Below are positions 1 through 7,794 of a stretch of DNA of 64,000 nt, piece by piece. Origin of the DNA: Streptomyces sp. B93 (GTDB taxonomy: Bacteria > Actinomycetota > Actinomycetes > Streptomycetales > Streptomycetaceae); NCBI RefSeq assembly GCF_018070565.1, contig NZ_JAGPXL010000023.1, positions 1-64,000 of the forward strand, in the 5' to 3' direction. The notes beneath the pieces are model-generated. The model did no database searches, was not told the origin of the DNA, and saw nothing but the letters and a program-made list of their open reading frames with translations. The position numbers and the translations under genes are program-made. Every line of letters begins with the position of its first letter. Within the stretch, counting starts at the first letter, position 1.

Positions 1-79
1 GCCGACCCGGCTTGATGCCCGTCGGCAGCAAAGGCTCAAGCCGGGCCCACTGGCCGTTCGTCAGATCCCCACGTCCCAC
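1..79 (-). CDS. IS5-family transposase, N-terminal end (cut by window edge)
   Basis: Read on the minus strand from a GTG at 77-79, the frame gives GRGDLTNGQWARLEPLLP followed by a Gly-Ile-Lys-Pro-Gly-Arg stretch. This is the usual opening of IS5-type transposases (a 'L(T/S)xxQWxxLEPLLP' helix before the DDE core). Only about 26 residues lie inside the window, so intactness and subgroup cannot be judged. The element sits directly upstream of the LytR_C gene. Family assignment is by pattern recognition of a short stretch. Confidence 0.7.
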   Translation of the reverse strand, partial: MGRGDLTNGQWARLEPLLPTGIKPGR

Positions 80-127
80 AGGACGTGATCATCAACGAAC
101 AAGATCCACTTTCGCAACAGACCCTAG
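1..127 (-). mobile_element. End of an IS5-like insertion sequence
   Basis: The transposase start lies at 79 and about 45 bases of non-coding sequence follow before CTAG at 124-127, a target often used by IS5-group elements. The outer end is therefore placed near 123-127, but the inverted repeat cannot be confirmed because the partner end is outside the window. Confidence 0.4.
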
Positions 128-162
128 TAGGCATCGCCGCCCGGGCGCACTACGCTGCGCTC

Positions 163-801
163 ATGAGCATGCTGACTCCTCCCGGCATGGGCGGCCAGTA
201 CCGGATCACGGGGGACAAGTACCCGCGGATGCGACGCCCCCGGCGGCGTGGCAGGCTCGTGTTCCTCGTCGTCGCCTCCGTCGCCGCGCTCGGCATGGTC
301 GGCTGGGGCACGCTCCAGCTCATCGACGTCTTCACGGGCGGCGACAAGGCCTCGGCGGCCGGGACCAGGTCGGGCTGCCCGGCCGGGGCGAGCCCGTCAC
401 CGAGCGCGGCACGGGCGGCGGCGCTGCCCGAGCCCCGCAGGATCACCGTCAACGTGCTCAACGCCACGACGCGCGCCGGTCTCGCCCAGAAGACCGCGGA
501 CGAGCTGAAGAAACGCGGCTTCCGGATCGGTGAGGTGGGCAACGCCACCGAGGAGTACGACAAGCGGGTCAAGGGCGCCGGTGTGCTGCTCGGCCCGGCC
601 ACCGCCCTCGACACCGCGCTGCCCGTCCTCGGCACCCAGCTGCCCGCCGCCGAACGCCGTACCGACGCCGCCCGCAAGGGTGCCGCCGTCGACCTCATCA
701 TCGGCGACGGCTTCAAGCGGCTGGCGACCACCGCCGAGGCGGACAAGGCCCTCACCGCGCTCACGGCACCGCGGCCGGAGCCCTCGGACAAGGGCTGCTG
801 A
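163..801 (+). CDS. LytR C-terminal-domain (LytR_C) membrane protein
   Basis: A 212-aa protein. A basic N-terminal stretch (about residues 22-30, RMRRPRRRGR) is followed by one membrane segment (about 31-52), a short linker and a LytR_C-type domain (about 85-185, with the typical 'ITVNVLNATTRAGLAQKTADEL' opening split here by no gap). LytR_C domains are found at the ends of LCP cell-wall ligases and as stand-alone membrane proteins; the molecular role is not known. I chose ATG 163 because the open frame further upstream, from GTG 85, runs into the IS5-like sequence and is not expected to belong to the gene. It is convergent with upp. Confidence 0.8.
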   Translation: MSMLTPPGMGGQYRITGDKYPRMRRPRRRGRLVFLVVASVAALGMVGWGTLQLIDVFTGGDKASAAGTRSGCPAGASPSPSAARAAALPEPRRITVNVLNATTRAGLAQKTADELKKRGFRIGEVGNATEEYDKRVKGAGVLLGPATALDTALPVLGTQLPAAERRTDAARKGAAVDLIIGDGFKRLATTAEADKALTALTAPRPEPSDKGC

Positions 802-827
802 GCGGTCCGGCCCCCGTGCCGGACGCG

Positions 828-1463
828 TTACTCGGCGGAGCCGTACATCCGGTCCCCGGCGTCGCCCAGGCCGGGGACGATGTAGCCGTGCTCGTTGAGC
901 CGTTCGTCGACCGAGGCGGTGACCACGGTGACCGGCGTACCGGCGAGTTCGCGCTCCATGACCTCGACGCCCTCGGGGGCGGCCAGCAGGACCACGGCCG
1001 TCACGTCGTCCGCGCCGCGCTTGATCAGCTCCTGGATCGCCGCGACCAGGGTGCCGCCGGTGGCGAGCATCGGGTCCAGCACGTACACCTGACGGCCGGA
1101 CAGGTCCTCCGGCATCCGGGTGGCGTAGGTCGAGGCCTGGAGCGTCTCCTCGTTGCGGATCATGCCCAGGAACCCCACCTCGGCGGTCGGCAGCAGCCGC
1201 ACCATGCCGTCCAGCATGCCGAGCCCGGCCCGCAGGATCGGCACCACCAGCGGACGCGGGTGGGAGAGCTTCACGCCGGTGGTCCGCGCGACCGGCGTGG
1301 TGATGTCGACCTGCTCGGTGCGCACGTCGCGGGTGGCCTCGTAGGCCAGCAGGGTGACCAGCTCGTCGGCGAGACGGCGGAAGGTCGCGGAGTCGGTGCG
1401 CTGGTCGCGCAGCGTGGTGAGCTTGTGGGCGACCAAGGGGTGGTCGACGACATGGAGACGCAT
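828..1463 (-). CDS. upp: Uracil phosphoribosyltransferase
   Basis: A 211-aa cytosolic enzyme that makes UMP from uracil and PRPP in pyrimidine salvage. The PRPP-binding motif DPMLATGGT (about residues 130-138) and the uracil-binding C-terminal segment around [17 protein letters not shown] are both present, and the length equals that of bacterial Upp. The start [16 protein letters not shown] is the normal start of the family. It is transcribed leftward, convergent with the LytR_C gene 26 bases away, and divergent from the next gene. Confidence 0.97.
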   Translation of the reverse strand: MRLHVVDHPLVAHKLTTLRDQRTDSATFRRLADELVTLLAYEATRDVRTEQVDITTPVARTTGVKLSHPRPLVVPILRAGLGMLDGMVRLLPTAEVGFLGMIRNEETLQASTYATRMPEDLSGRQVYVLDPMLATGGTLVAAIQELIKRGADDVTAVVLLAAPEGVEVMERELAGTPVTVVTASVDERLNEHGYIVPGLGDAGDRMYGSAE

Positions 1464-1568
1464 GCCCTAACAGTAACCGCGCCCCGACCCCCGTGCGCCG
1501 CGCCGACGGTGGCACTGAACCGCCCGTCCGGGGGAAGGTGGGGAGGAACGGACCGGGGTGGTGTGCCT

Positions 1569-2036
1569 ATGTCTGACCTGCCTGACCTGCCTGACCCGCA
1601 CGCGCGCGGGACGTCCGAGCCGCGGGGCACCGCGGGCCGTACGGGCTCAGGGAGCCGTACGGCGAAGGCGAGCCGTTCGGATGGCGGTGGCCTCGGCGGC
1701 GTAGGCGACCGCCGTCGGGGCGGCGGTGGCGGTCGCGGTGGCGATGGCACTGGCACTGGCACGCCCTCGCGCGACGCGCCCGACCGGTCGGACGGGGACC
1801 CCACAGCCACCGCGACCGGCACGCGCGCGGACCGGTCGCCGCGCGCCGGGTCGGAGCGTACGGCCACGTCACCGCCGGGGCCGGAGGGCGAGACGGACGT
1901 GGAGCGGCGACGGCGCAGGGCCTTGTTCCTGCGGGAGTTGGCGGAGGCCCGGGAGCTGCGGGCGCGGGTGCAGCCGCGCCGGGTGAAGGCGGCGCGGCTG
2001 CGGCACGCGATGCGTATGCGGACGTTCCGCTGGTAG
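1569..2036 (+). CDS. Hypothetical protein with disordered N-terminus and basic C-terminal tail
   Basis: A 155-aa protein with no known function. The first about 105 residues are low-complexity (Gly, Arg, Thr, Pro, Asp). The last about 45 residues form a predicted helical, Arg-rich segment (RRRRRALFLRELAEAREL, then RVQPRRVKAARLRHAMRMR) ending in TFRW. I recall this tail as conserved among Streptomyces proteins next to upp, which is why I accept the frame. The start is uncertain: ATG 1569 and GTG 1563 are both possible and neither has a good ribosome-binding site. The longer open frame from 816 is antisense to upp and was not used. Confidence 0.55.
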   Translation: MSDLPDLPDPHARGTSEPRGTAGRTGSGSRTAKASRSDGGGLGGVGDRRRGGGGGRGGDGTGTGTPSRDAPDRSDGDPTATATGTRADRSPRAGSERTATSPPGPEGETDVERRRRRALFLRELAEARELRARVQPRRVKAARLRHAMRMRTFRW

Positions 2037-2305
2037 GGGCCAAGACACCGAAGATCCGGTGGGTGTGCGTGACCGGTGGCCAAAGCCGCGTACGATCCGC
2101 AGGTGGCGGCAACGAGTGTGCTGGTGAGTGCTACGCGGAAGTGCGATCAAAACCACCGGACACAGGGAGCCGAAGACGTCCCCTGAACGCCTTGTTTCTG
2201 CCACGATTCCGAGTGGGTGGGGCTCGGGAGCCCAGCGATCGCCGCCCACGACCTCCGCCGGGGGGACCCCCAACCGGCACGCCTATGACCAGTGGGAGAG
2301 TCACG

Positions 2306-2833
2306 GTGTACTTCGCCGCACTGCTCGCGCGCACCGAAGACGGGTGGGAAGCGAGCGACACAGAGCTCGACGATGTGGAGACCCTGTCGGATCTGGCCGA
2401 CCTGGCCCGGGAAGCCTCTCCCGACGAGGACACGGTGCTCGTCCTGATCGAGCAGGAGGACGCCTGGTTCGGCGTCGTCCGCGTCGACGGCGAGGACGAC
2501 CCCCGGATCTACGTCTCGGACGCCGCCGCCGCTGCCCGCAGCAGCTACGGCGAGATCCTGCTGACCGACGAACTGCTCGGCAGGGAACCGGCAGACGACG
2601 ACACCGACCTGGACGCCCTCGATCTCGACGGCACCGAGGACGGTGAGGACGAGGACGACGACTCCGAGGACGGCGGCTCCGCCGAGGCCGTACCGCACGG
2701 CCCGGTCGGGGACACCGGTGTCCTCGACGACCTCGGCGTCAGCGAGAAGGAGCTGCTGTCGCTGTCCGAGGACGCGCTCACCGAGATCGCCGAGGCCCTG
2801 GGCGCCTCGGAGGTACTGGAGACCGTCCGCTGA
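2306..2833 (+). CDS. tRNA adenosine deaminase-associated protein
   Basis: A 175-aa acidic protein beginning with YFAALLARTEDGWEASDTE. Actinobacteria keep this family directly upstream of the tRNA adenosine deaminase, hence the family name; its biochemical role is not established. The N-terminal about 90 residues look folded; residues about 95-125 are an Asp/Glu-rich acidic linker (DDDTDLDALDLDGTEDGEDE), followed by a short helical C-terminus. GTG 2306 is chosen because GGGAGAG lies 5 bases upstream; ATG 2285 is the alternative. The downstream deaminase follows after 53 bases, probably in the same transcript. Confidence 0.85.
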   Translation: MYFAALLARTEDGWEASDTELDDVETLSDLADLAREASPDEDTVLVLIEQEDAWFGVVRVDGEDDPRIYVSDAAAAARSSYGEILLTDELLGREPADDDTDLDALDLDGTEDGEDEDDDSEDGGSAEAVPHGPVGDTGVLDDLGVSEKELLSLSEDALTEIAEALGASEVLETVR

Positions 2834-2886
2834 CCGCGCCCGAGGCACCCCGCCGGGCGCGGGAACACGAACCCCCGCGCGATCCC

Positions 2887-3342
2887 GTGCGTGATCCCTG
2901 GCGGGCCGCGATGCGGCTCGCCCTGGACGAGGCCCGCGCGGCCGCCCGGGGCGGTGACGTCCCCGTGGGGGCCGTCGTCCTGTCCGGCGACGGTACGACC
3001 GTGCTCGCCGCCGGGCACAACGAACGCGAGGCCACCGGCGATCCGACCGCCCACGCGGAAGTGCTCGCCATCCGCCGTGCGGCGGCACGGCTCGGCGAGT
3101 GGCGGCTGACCGACTGCACGCTCGTGGTGACGCTGGAGCCCTGCACGATGTGCGCCGGCGCGATCGTGCAGTCCCGCGTCGACCGGGTGGTCTACGGCGC
3201 CCGCGACGACAAGGCGGGCGCGGCCGGTTCCCTGTGGGACGTGGTGCGCGACCGTCGGCTCAACCACCGTCCCGAGGTCGTCGAGGGCGTGCTCGCCGCC
3301 GAGTGCGCCGGACTGCTCACCGATTTCTTCCGCGCCCGCTGA
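2887..3342 (+). CDS. tadA: tRNA-specific adenosine(34) deaminase
   Basis: A 151-aa zinc deaminase that converts A34 to inosine in tRNA-Arg(ACG). The zinc site is visible as HAE (about residues 57-59, His ligand and catalytic Glu) and PCTMC (about 87-91, two Cys ligands). The length is normal. The GTG start gives RDPWRAAMRLALDEARAAA, the usual first helix. It is worth noting that the only tRNA-Arg(ACG) gene in the window, at 39354-39426, is the substrate type of this enzyme. Confidence 0.93.
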   Translation: MRDPWRAAMRLALDEARAAARGGDVPVGAVVLSGDGTTVLAAGHNEREATGDPTAHAEVLAIRRAAARLGEWRLTDCTLVVTLEPCTMCAGAIVQSRVDRVVYGARDDKAGAAGSLWDVVRDRRLNHRPEVVEGVLAAECAGLLTDFFRAR

Positions 3343-3425
3343 ACGCCTCGCACCCCCGGGCCGCACCCCCACACCACCGGAAACGGATTTCGGACCACGG
3401 CCCACCTTGGGGTAGGGTCTCCCTC

Positions 3426-3510
3426 GGTAGCGTGTCCGAGCGGCCGAAGGAGCTCGCCTCGAAAGCGAGTGTGGCGCAAGTCACCGAGGGTTCAAATCCC
3501 TCCGCTACCG
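3426..3510 (+). tRNA. tRNA-Ser(CGA)
   Basis: A complete 85-nt class II tRNA. Acceptor arms GGTAGCG/CGCTACC pair fully, with G as discriminator. Anticodon stem CTCGC/GCGAG encloses the loop CTCGAAA with anticodon CGA at 3460-3462. A long variable arm and the GGTTCAAATCC T-arm follow. CCA is not encoded. A strong hairpin terminator begins 5 bases downstream. Confidence 0.97.
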
Positions 3511-3515
3511 CTGAA

Positions 3516-3545
3516 GAAGGGCCCCGTCGTAAGACGGGGCCCTTC
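3516..3545. terminator. Terminator after tRNA-Ser(CGA)
   Basis: A perfect 13-bp stem (GAAGGGCCCCGTC with its complement) around a GTAA loop lies directly after the tRNA. The T-run is poor, as usual for Streptomyces terminators. Confidence 0.85.
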
Positions 3546-3621
3546 GTGCGATCATGGGCGCGCTCCGCCGCGGCAGGGGACGGCGGGGCAGCAGTGAACA
3601 GCGGAGACAGGGGAGGCCGCG

Positions 3622-3801
3622 GTGGCGGTGAACGCGAAGAAGATCGCCGTCTATGTGCTCGTGGTCTTCGTGCTCTATCTGATCATCACTGATCCGGAGA
3701 AGGCGGCAGAGTACGTCCAGGTAGGGTTCGAGGGCATATCGGACGCCGCCAAGGCCCTGGGCGACTTCGCGACCTGGGTCGCCAACGGAGGAGACTCATG
3801 A
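3622..3801 (+). CDS. Small membrane protein, translationally coupled to the Dabb gene
   Basis: A 59-aa protein missed by length cut-offs. One N-terminal membrane segment (about residues 7-20, IAVYVLVVFVLYLIITDP) is followed by a helical tail (EKAAEYVQVGFEGISDAAK). GTG 3622 is preceded by AGGGGAGG. Its stop TGA (3799-3801) overlaps the ATG of the next gene in ATGA, which supports translation of both from one message. Function unknown. Confidence 0.7.
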   Translation: MAVNAKKIAVYVLVVFVLYLIITDPEKAAEYVQVGFEGISDAAKALGDFATWVANGGDS

Positions 3802-4091
3802 TCCGCCATCTGGTCCTCTTCAAGCTCGCCGAGGGTGTGGAGCGCGACGACCCGCGCGTGGCCGAGGGCGTGGCGGCCTTCCAGGGGCTCGACGGCAAGA
3901 TCCCCGAGATCCGCTTCTGGGAGCTGGGCTGGAACCTCAGCGACCGGCCCATCGCCTACGACTTCGCGATCAACTCGGCCTTCGAGGACGCGGACGCGCT
4001 GCGCCGGTACGTGGAGCATCCCGAGCACCAGGCGGGCGTGGCGCTCTGGCGCGAGTTCGCCACCTGGGTGATCGCCGACTACGAGTTCTGA
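3798..4091 (+). CDS. Dabb (stress-responsive A/B barrel) family protein
   Basis: A 97-aa protein with the family opening MIRHLVLFKLAEGV and the closing pattern RYVEHPEHQAGVALWRE. Dabb proteins form dimeric ferredoxin-like alpha+beta barrels; most bacterial members have no assigned substrate. It is coupled by a 4-base overlap to the 59-aa membrane protein upstream. Downstream lies a short tandem repeat and then sigF. Confidence 0.88.
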   Translation: MIRHLVLFKLAEGVERDDPRVAEGVAAFQGLDGKIPEIRFWELGWNLSDRPIAYDFAINSAFEDADALRRYVEHPEHQAGVALWREFATWVIADYEF

Positions 4092-4139
4092 GCCGGGGTT
4101 CCCCGGTTCCGAGCCGGGGCTTCCCGGTTCCGAGCCGGG
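4090..4139 (+). repeat. 21-bp tandem repeat downstream of the Dabb gene
   Basis: Two copies of a 21-bp unit starting GAGCCGGGG and ending CCCGGTTCC lie head to tail at 4090-4110 and 4111-4131, differing at two neighbouring bases, followed by the first 8 bases of a third. The units can fold into GC-rich hairpins and may end the upstream transcript. Confidence 0.7.
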
Positions 4140-4328
4140 TCGCCGCCACCCGTTTCCGGGGCTCCCGTCGAGACGGCGGGAGCCCTTACCCGTTCCTGCC
4201 GCTTATCGCCAAATTCGTCGTCAACACGGCACTTTGCGGTGCTTGCACACAGTGCACATGTCTTGTGATGCTATGACCGCTTTTGACGGATGAGTTGACG
4301 GAAGAGTTTGACCGAAGAAGAGGTGGCG

Positions 4329-5162
4329 TTGACCGTGTCGGCCAGTACTGCGCCGCCCCAGGAAGAGGCTCCCGCCCCGGCCGCCACCCCACAGCGCAGC
4401 CGGGGCGCCGACACCCGGGCGCTCACGCAGGTGCTCTTCGCCCAGCTCAAGGAGTTGGAGCCGGGCACGCCCGAGCACGACCGGGTACGCGGGGCGCTCA
4501 TCGAGGCCAACCTCCCGCTGGTCCGCTACGCCGCCGCCCGCTTCCGCTCCCGCAACGAGCCGATGGAGGACGTCGTCCAGGTCGGCACGATCGGCCTCAT
4601 CAACGCCATCGACCGCTTCGACCCGGACCGGGGCGTGCAGTTCCCGACCTTCGCCATGCCGACCGTCGTCGGCGAGATCAAGCGGTACTTCCGCGACAAC
4701 GTCCGCACCGTCCACGTACCGCGTCGCCTCCACGAGCTGTGGGTGCAGGTCAACAGCGCCACCGAGGACCTGACCACGGCCTTCGGGCGCTCCCCGACCA
4801 CCTCCGAGATCGCCGAGCGGCTGCGGATCACCGAGGACGAGGTGCTGTCCTGCATCGAGGCCGGACGGTCGTACCACGCGACCTCCCTGGAGGCCGCCCA
4901 GGAGGGCGACGGGCTGCCGGGGCTGCTGGACCGGCTCGGCTACGAGGACCCCGCGCTGGACGGCGTGGAGCACCGGGATCTCGTACGGCATCTGCTGGTG
5001 CAACTCCCGGAGCGGGAGCAGCGGATTCTGCTGCTGCGGTACTACAGCAACCTCACCCAGTCGCAGATCAGTGCGGAACTCGGCGTCTCCCAGATGCACG
5101 TCTCGCGGCTACTCGCGCGTAGCTTCCAGCGGTTGCGGTCCGCCAACCGGATCGACGCCTAG
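4329..5162 (+). CDS. sigF: RNA polymerase sigma factor SigF (SigB/SigF group)
   Basis: A 277-aa group III sigma factor. Region 2 carries [40 protein letters not shown] and [11 protein letters not shown]; region 4 carries [31 protein letters not shown]. In S. coelicolor SigF acts late in spore maturation. TTG 4329 is chosen because GAAGAGG lies a few bases upstream; TTG 4308 and GTG 4335 are alternatives. It precedes sigN, its close paralogue, in the same direction, with a 294-bp gap that holds sigN's own control region. Members of this group are normally held by RsbW-like anti-sigma factors; no such gene adjoins it. Confidence 0.93.
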   Translation: MTVSASTAPPQEEAPAPAATPQRSRGADTRALTQVLFAQLKELEPGTPEHDRVRGALIEANLPLVRYAAARFRSRNEPMEDVVQVGTIGLINAIDRFDPDRGVQFPTFAMPTVVGEIKRYFRDNVRTVHVPRRLHELWVQVNSATEDLTTAFGRSPTTSEIAERLRITEDEVLSCIEAGRSYHATSLEAAQEGDGLPGLLDRLGYEDPALDGVEHRDLVRHLLVQLPEREQRILLLRYYSNLTQSQISAELGVSQMHVSRLLARSFQRLRSANRIDA

Positions 5163-5305
5163 GTCCATCGGAACTCCACCGGCGCACAACCGAAAGCGGA
5201 AGCGAGCCATCACCTTCACGAGCGAATCGCTCACCAGCGAGGATGCCGACACTTCTGCGCTGAAACGCAGTCAGACCCCGTGTTTCCAGGGTCTATCCGC
5301 GTCTT

Positions 5306-5343
5306 ACATGTCGACATGTCACTACAGCGTGTTGCCGACATGT
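5306..5343. promoter_or_regulatory. Palindrome and half-site upstream of sigN
   Basis: ACATGTCGACATGT at 5306-5319 is a perfect 14-bp palindrome made of two ACATGT blocks, and a third ACATGT lies at 5338-5343. They stand 110-150 bases upstream of the sigN start. A binding protein is not known. Confidence 0.4.
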
Positions 5344-5362
5344 GACATTCTTCCGGAAGCGC

Positions 5363-5388
5363 GTTTGCCGGTGCCCCGGCTCCGGTAT
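5363..5388 (+). promoter_or_regulatory. Possible SigB/SigN-type promoter of sigN
   Basis: GTTT at 5363-5366 and CGGTAT at 5383-5388 are separated by 16 bases. This resembles the GTTT-N(14-16)-GGGTAT pattern of SigB-group sigma factors. It would place the transcript start about 62 bases before the ATG. Autoregulation is an inference. Confidence 0.4.
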
Positions 5389-5456
5389 TCAGGTGAAGGC
5401 TGCGTTCCTCGACGGGAGCGTCCGCCGCGACCGTCCCGCGACCCAAAGGGGGTGGC

Positions 5457-6377
5457 ATGTCCGCAGAACAGGGCAGCTCGAAGGTGCTCACGCTCAGCAA
5501 GAGCGAGACAGCGCCCGAGGCGCTCGACGCGCTCGACGCCATCGGCACCATCGACGACGTGCCGGCCCTCCCGGCCGCGCCGGAACCGGCCCTCCCGGCT
5601 CCGGAGACCTCGGAAGCCATCGACACCCGAACCCTGTCCCGCTCCCTGTTCCTGCGGCTCGCCGCGCTCGGCGAGGACAGCCCGGAGCGCGCCTACGTCC
5701 GGGACACCCTGATCGAGCTGAACCTCCCCCTGGTCCGGTACGCGGCGGCCCGCTTCCGCTCGCGCAACGAGCCGATGGAGGACATCGTCCAGGTCGGCAC
5801 GATCGGGCTCATCAAGGCGATCGACCGCTTCGACTGCGAGCGCGGGGTCGAGTTCCCGACCTTCGCCATGCCGACCGTCGTCGGCGAGATCAAGCGGTTC
5901 TTCCGGGACACGTCCTGGTCGGTGCGGGTGCCCCGGCGCCTCCAGGAGCTGCGGCTGGCGCTCACCAAGGCGAGCGACGAGCTGTCGCAGAAGCTGGACC
6001 GCTCGCCGACGGTCACCGAACTGGCCGCCGTGCTCGGCGTCTCCGAGGAGGACGTCGTCGACGGCCTCGCGGTCGGCAACGCGTACACCGCCTCCTCCCT
6101 CGACTCCCCGGCCCCCGAGGACGACGGCGGCGAGGGCTCCCTGGCCGACCGGCTCGGCTACGAGGACACCGCGCTGGAGGGCGTGGAGTACCGCGAGTCG
6201 CTGAAGCCGCTGCTGGCCAAGCTGCCGCCCCGCGAACGGCGGATCATCATGCTCCGCTTCTTCGCCAACATGACCCAGTCGCAGATCGGCGAGGAGGTCG
6301 GCATCTCCCAGATGCATGTCTCCCGGCTGCTGACCCGGACGCTGGCGCAGCTGCGGGAGGGGCTCATCTCCGACTGA
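5457..6377 (+). CDS. sigN: RNA polymerase sigma factor SigN (SigB/SigF group)
   Basis: A 306-aa paralogue of SigF with a longer acidic/Pro-rich N-terminus (about 55 residues), then region 2 ([40 protein letters not shown]), region 3 and region 4 ([30 protein letters not shown]). In S. coelicolor SigN is needed for aerial growth and drives nepA in the subapical stem compartment of aerial hyphae. A nepA homologue lies in this window at 52678-53004. The ATG start is preceded by AAAGGGGG. The separate promoter region upstream indicates its own expression. Confidence 0.92.
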   Translation: MSAEQGSSKVLTLSKSETAPEALDALDAIGTIDDVPALPAAPEPALPAPETSEAIDTRTLSRSLFLRLAALGEDSPERAYVRDTLIELNLPLVRYAAARFRSRNEPMEDIVQVGTIGLIKAIDRFDCERGVEFPTFAMPTVVGEIKRFFRDTSWSVRVPRRLQELRLALTKASDELSQKLDRSPTVTELAAVLGVSEEDVVDGLAVGNAYTASSLDSPAPEDDGGEGSLADRLGYEDTALEGVEYRESLKPLLAKLPPRERRIIMLRFFANMTQSQIGEEVGISQMHVSRLLTRTLAQLREGLISD

Positions 6378-6436
6378 CGGGCAGCGTCGGCCGCCGCGCT
6401 CTTCACAATTGACGGATCGTCAGCCACCATGTCGCG

Positions 6437-7342
6437 ATGCTTCCAGCGACGGCGAAGGCGACGGTGAAGGCGAAGGCAACAACGGCAGCGGCAGCCGACC
6501 CGGCCGGGCCCGACCGGGTCCGTGGCCGCCGGAGCGTCCTCCTGGGCGCGTCGGCGGCCGTCGTCTGCGCGGGTGCCGTTCTCGCCAGCTGCGGGGGCGG
6601 CGCCGGGCCGGGAGACGGCCGGGTCGCCGTGGGCGCGGCGGGCGGTGGGGCCGGGCCCTCGTCCGGTACGGCGGTACGGCCGACGGACGGGGTGCGGCTG
6701 GTGCCCCTGGACGGACCGGGTGCGGCGAGCGGCTCGGCGGGGGCGAGGGAAACGGCGGGGGCCGACGGGGCGGTCGGCCGGGAGCGGGAGGTGACCGGTC
6801 CGACGGCATCGGAGGGCCGCGGCGGTCAGTCCGGGGCGGCGTCCGGTGGCTTCAGTGACTCCGAGGACTCCCGGGGCTCCCGTGGTTCCCGTGGGGACGG
6901 TGCCGCCGACGTCTCCCCCGGCGCCCCTGGCACGGGCGTCGCCGTCCCGGGCGACGGCGCCCCCGACGGTCGTACGCCTGCGACATCGGTGTCCCCGGCG
7001 CCCAGCGCGCCGCCCGCGTCCTCCGCCCCGCCCGGGCCCGCCGTGCTGAGCGTGGGAGAACCCGTGCGGGAGGCGGCGGACCGGCGGTGGTGCGAGCAGG
7101 TGACCGTCGCCTTCCACAACACCGGCGCGACCGCGGTGCGTTCGGGCACGGTGACCTTCGGCACCCACATCATCGGCGCGCTCGGCATCGACTGGGGCAC
7201 CGTCGAGTCGACCGTGGACCTTCCGGCGCCGATCGGGCCCGGCGTACGGAAGGAGGGCAGCTGGACGGTGTGTGTGGACTGGTGGCGGGTGCCGCTGGGG
7301 ATGCGGGTGGAGACGCGGGACGTCTCGGTGCGCTGGGAGTAG
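6437..7342 (+). CDS. Putative lipoprotein with disordered linker and C-terminal beta-sandwich
   Basis: A 301-aa exported protein. The basic N-region (VRGRRSVLLGAS) and hydrophobic core end in a lipobox-like LASC near residue 51, predicting lipidation. Residues about 55-205 are Gly/Ser/Ala/Pro-rich and probably disordered. The last about 95 residues (CEQVTVAFHNTGATAVRSG, then GTHIIGALGIDWGTV and SWTVCVDWWRVPLGM) form a probable beta-sandwich with two Cys. Function unknown. It follows sigN and is convergent with the small membrane protein. Confidence 0.75.
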   Translation: MLPATAKATVKAKATTAAAADPAGPDRVRGRRSVLLGASAAVVCAGAVLASCGGGAGPGDGRVAVGAAGGGAGPSSGTAVRPTDGVRLVPLDGPGAASGSAGARETAGADGAVGREREVTGPTASEGRGGQSGAASGGFSDSEDSRGSRGSRGDGAADVSPGAPGTGVAVPGDGAPDGRTPATSVSPAPSAPPASSAPPGPAVLSVGEPVREAADRRWCEQVTVAFHNTGATAVRSGTVTFGTHIIGALGIDWGTVESTVDLPAPIGPGVRKEGSWTVCVDWWRVPLGMRVETRDVSVRWE

Positions 7343-7371
7343 CGGACCAGGAGCGGACCCGCCCGGTCCGG

Positions 7372-7566
7372 TTACTTCAGCGCGAGCCAGGCGACCGCGG
7401 CGACGATCGCGACGGCGACGACGACACCGATGATCAGGCCGACGCGGGGGCCGGAGGAGGCCGCCTGCTGCTGTCGGCCCTGGGGGGCCTCGTCGACGAA
7501 CGCGCGGAACATCTGGGTGCTGCCCGCGGGGTCCGGGTTGCCCTGGGGGTTCTGGGTGTTGGCCAT
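7372..7566 (-). CDS. Small single-span membrane protein
   Basis: A 64-aa protein: a polar N-terminal half (MANTQNPQGNPDPAG) and a C-terminal membrane helix (about 42-62, VGLIIGVVVAVAIVAAVAWL). I chose ATG 7566; the frame upstream reads into non-coding sequence. The tail-anchored layout suggests the N-terminus faces the cytoplasm. Function unknown. Confidence 0.65.
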   Translation of the reverse strand: MANTQNPQGNPDPAGSTQMFRAFVDEAPQGRQQQAASSGPRVGLIIGVVVAVAIVAAVAWLALK

Positions 7567-7735
7567 GGCCCGAGACACTAGCGAAAAGGGCGGGGAGGCC
7601 CAAGTGCGGGGTTGCTGAAGGGGTCTGGGCCCGCGGGAGGACCGCGTCATCCGCTGTCACCGGCCGCCACCTGCACCTTTACATCTGCCAATACTTGCCT
7701 TTGCCAAGTTTTTATGCCCGCCTGACGATTTTCGT

Positions 7736-7777
7736 TTGCCTGTAGCAACCAATCGTTTCTATGGTTGCTCTAAGCAA
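7736..7777 (+). promoter_or_regulatory. MarR promoter and operator
   Basis: TTGCCT (7736-7741) and TATGGT (7760-7765) with an 18-base spacer form a plausible promoter. AGCAACCA (7744-7751) and TGGTTGCT (7762-7769) are perfect inverted arms over the spacer and -10 box, and TTGCTctaAGCAA (7765-7777) is a second inverted repeat. This is the expected form of an autoregulatory MarR operator. Confidence 0.65.
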
Positions 7778-7794
7778 CAAACTCGGGAGTGGCC

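Noticed and set aside
816-1568. Upstream extension of the frame ending at 2036
   Set aside because: It is antisense to upp; coding bias begins only near 1569.
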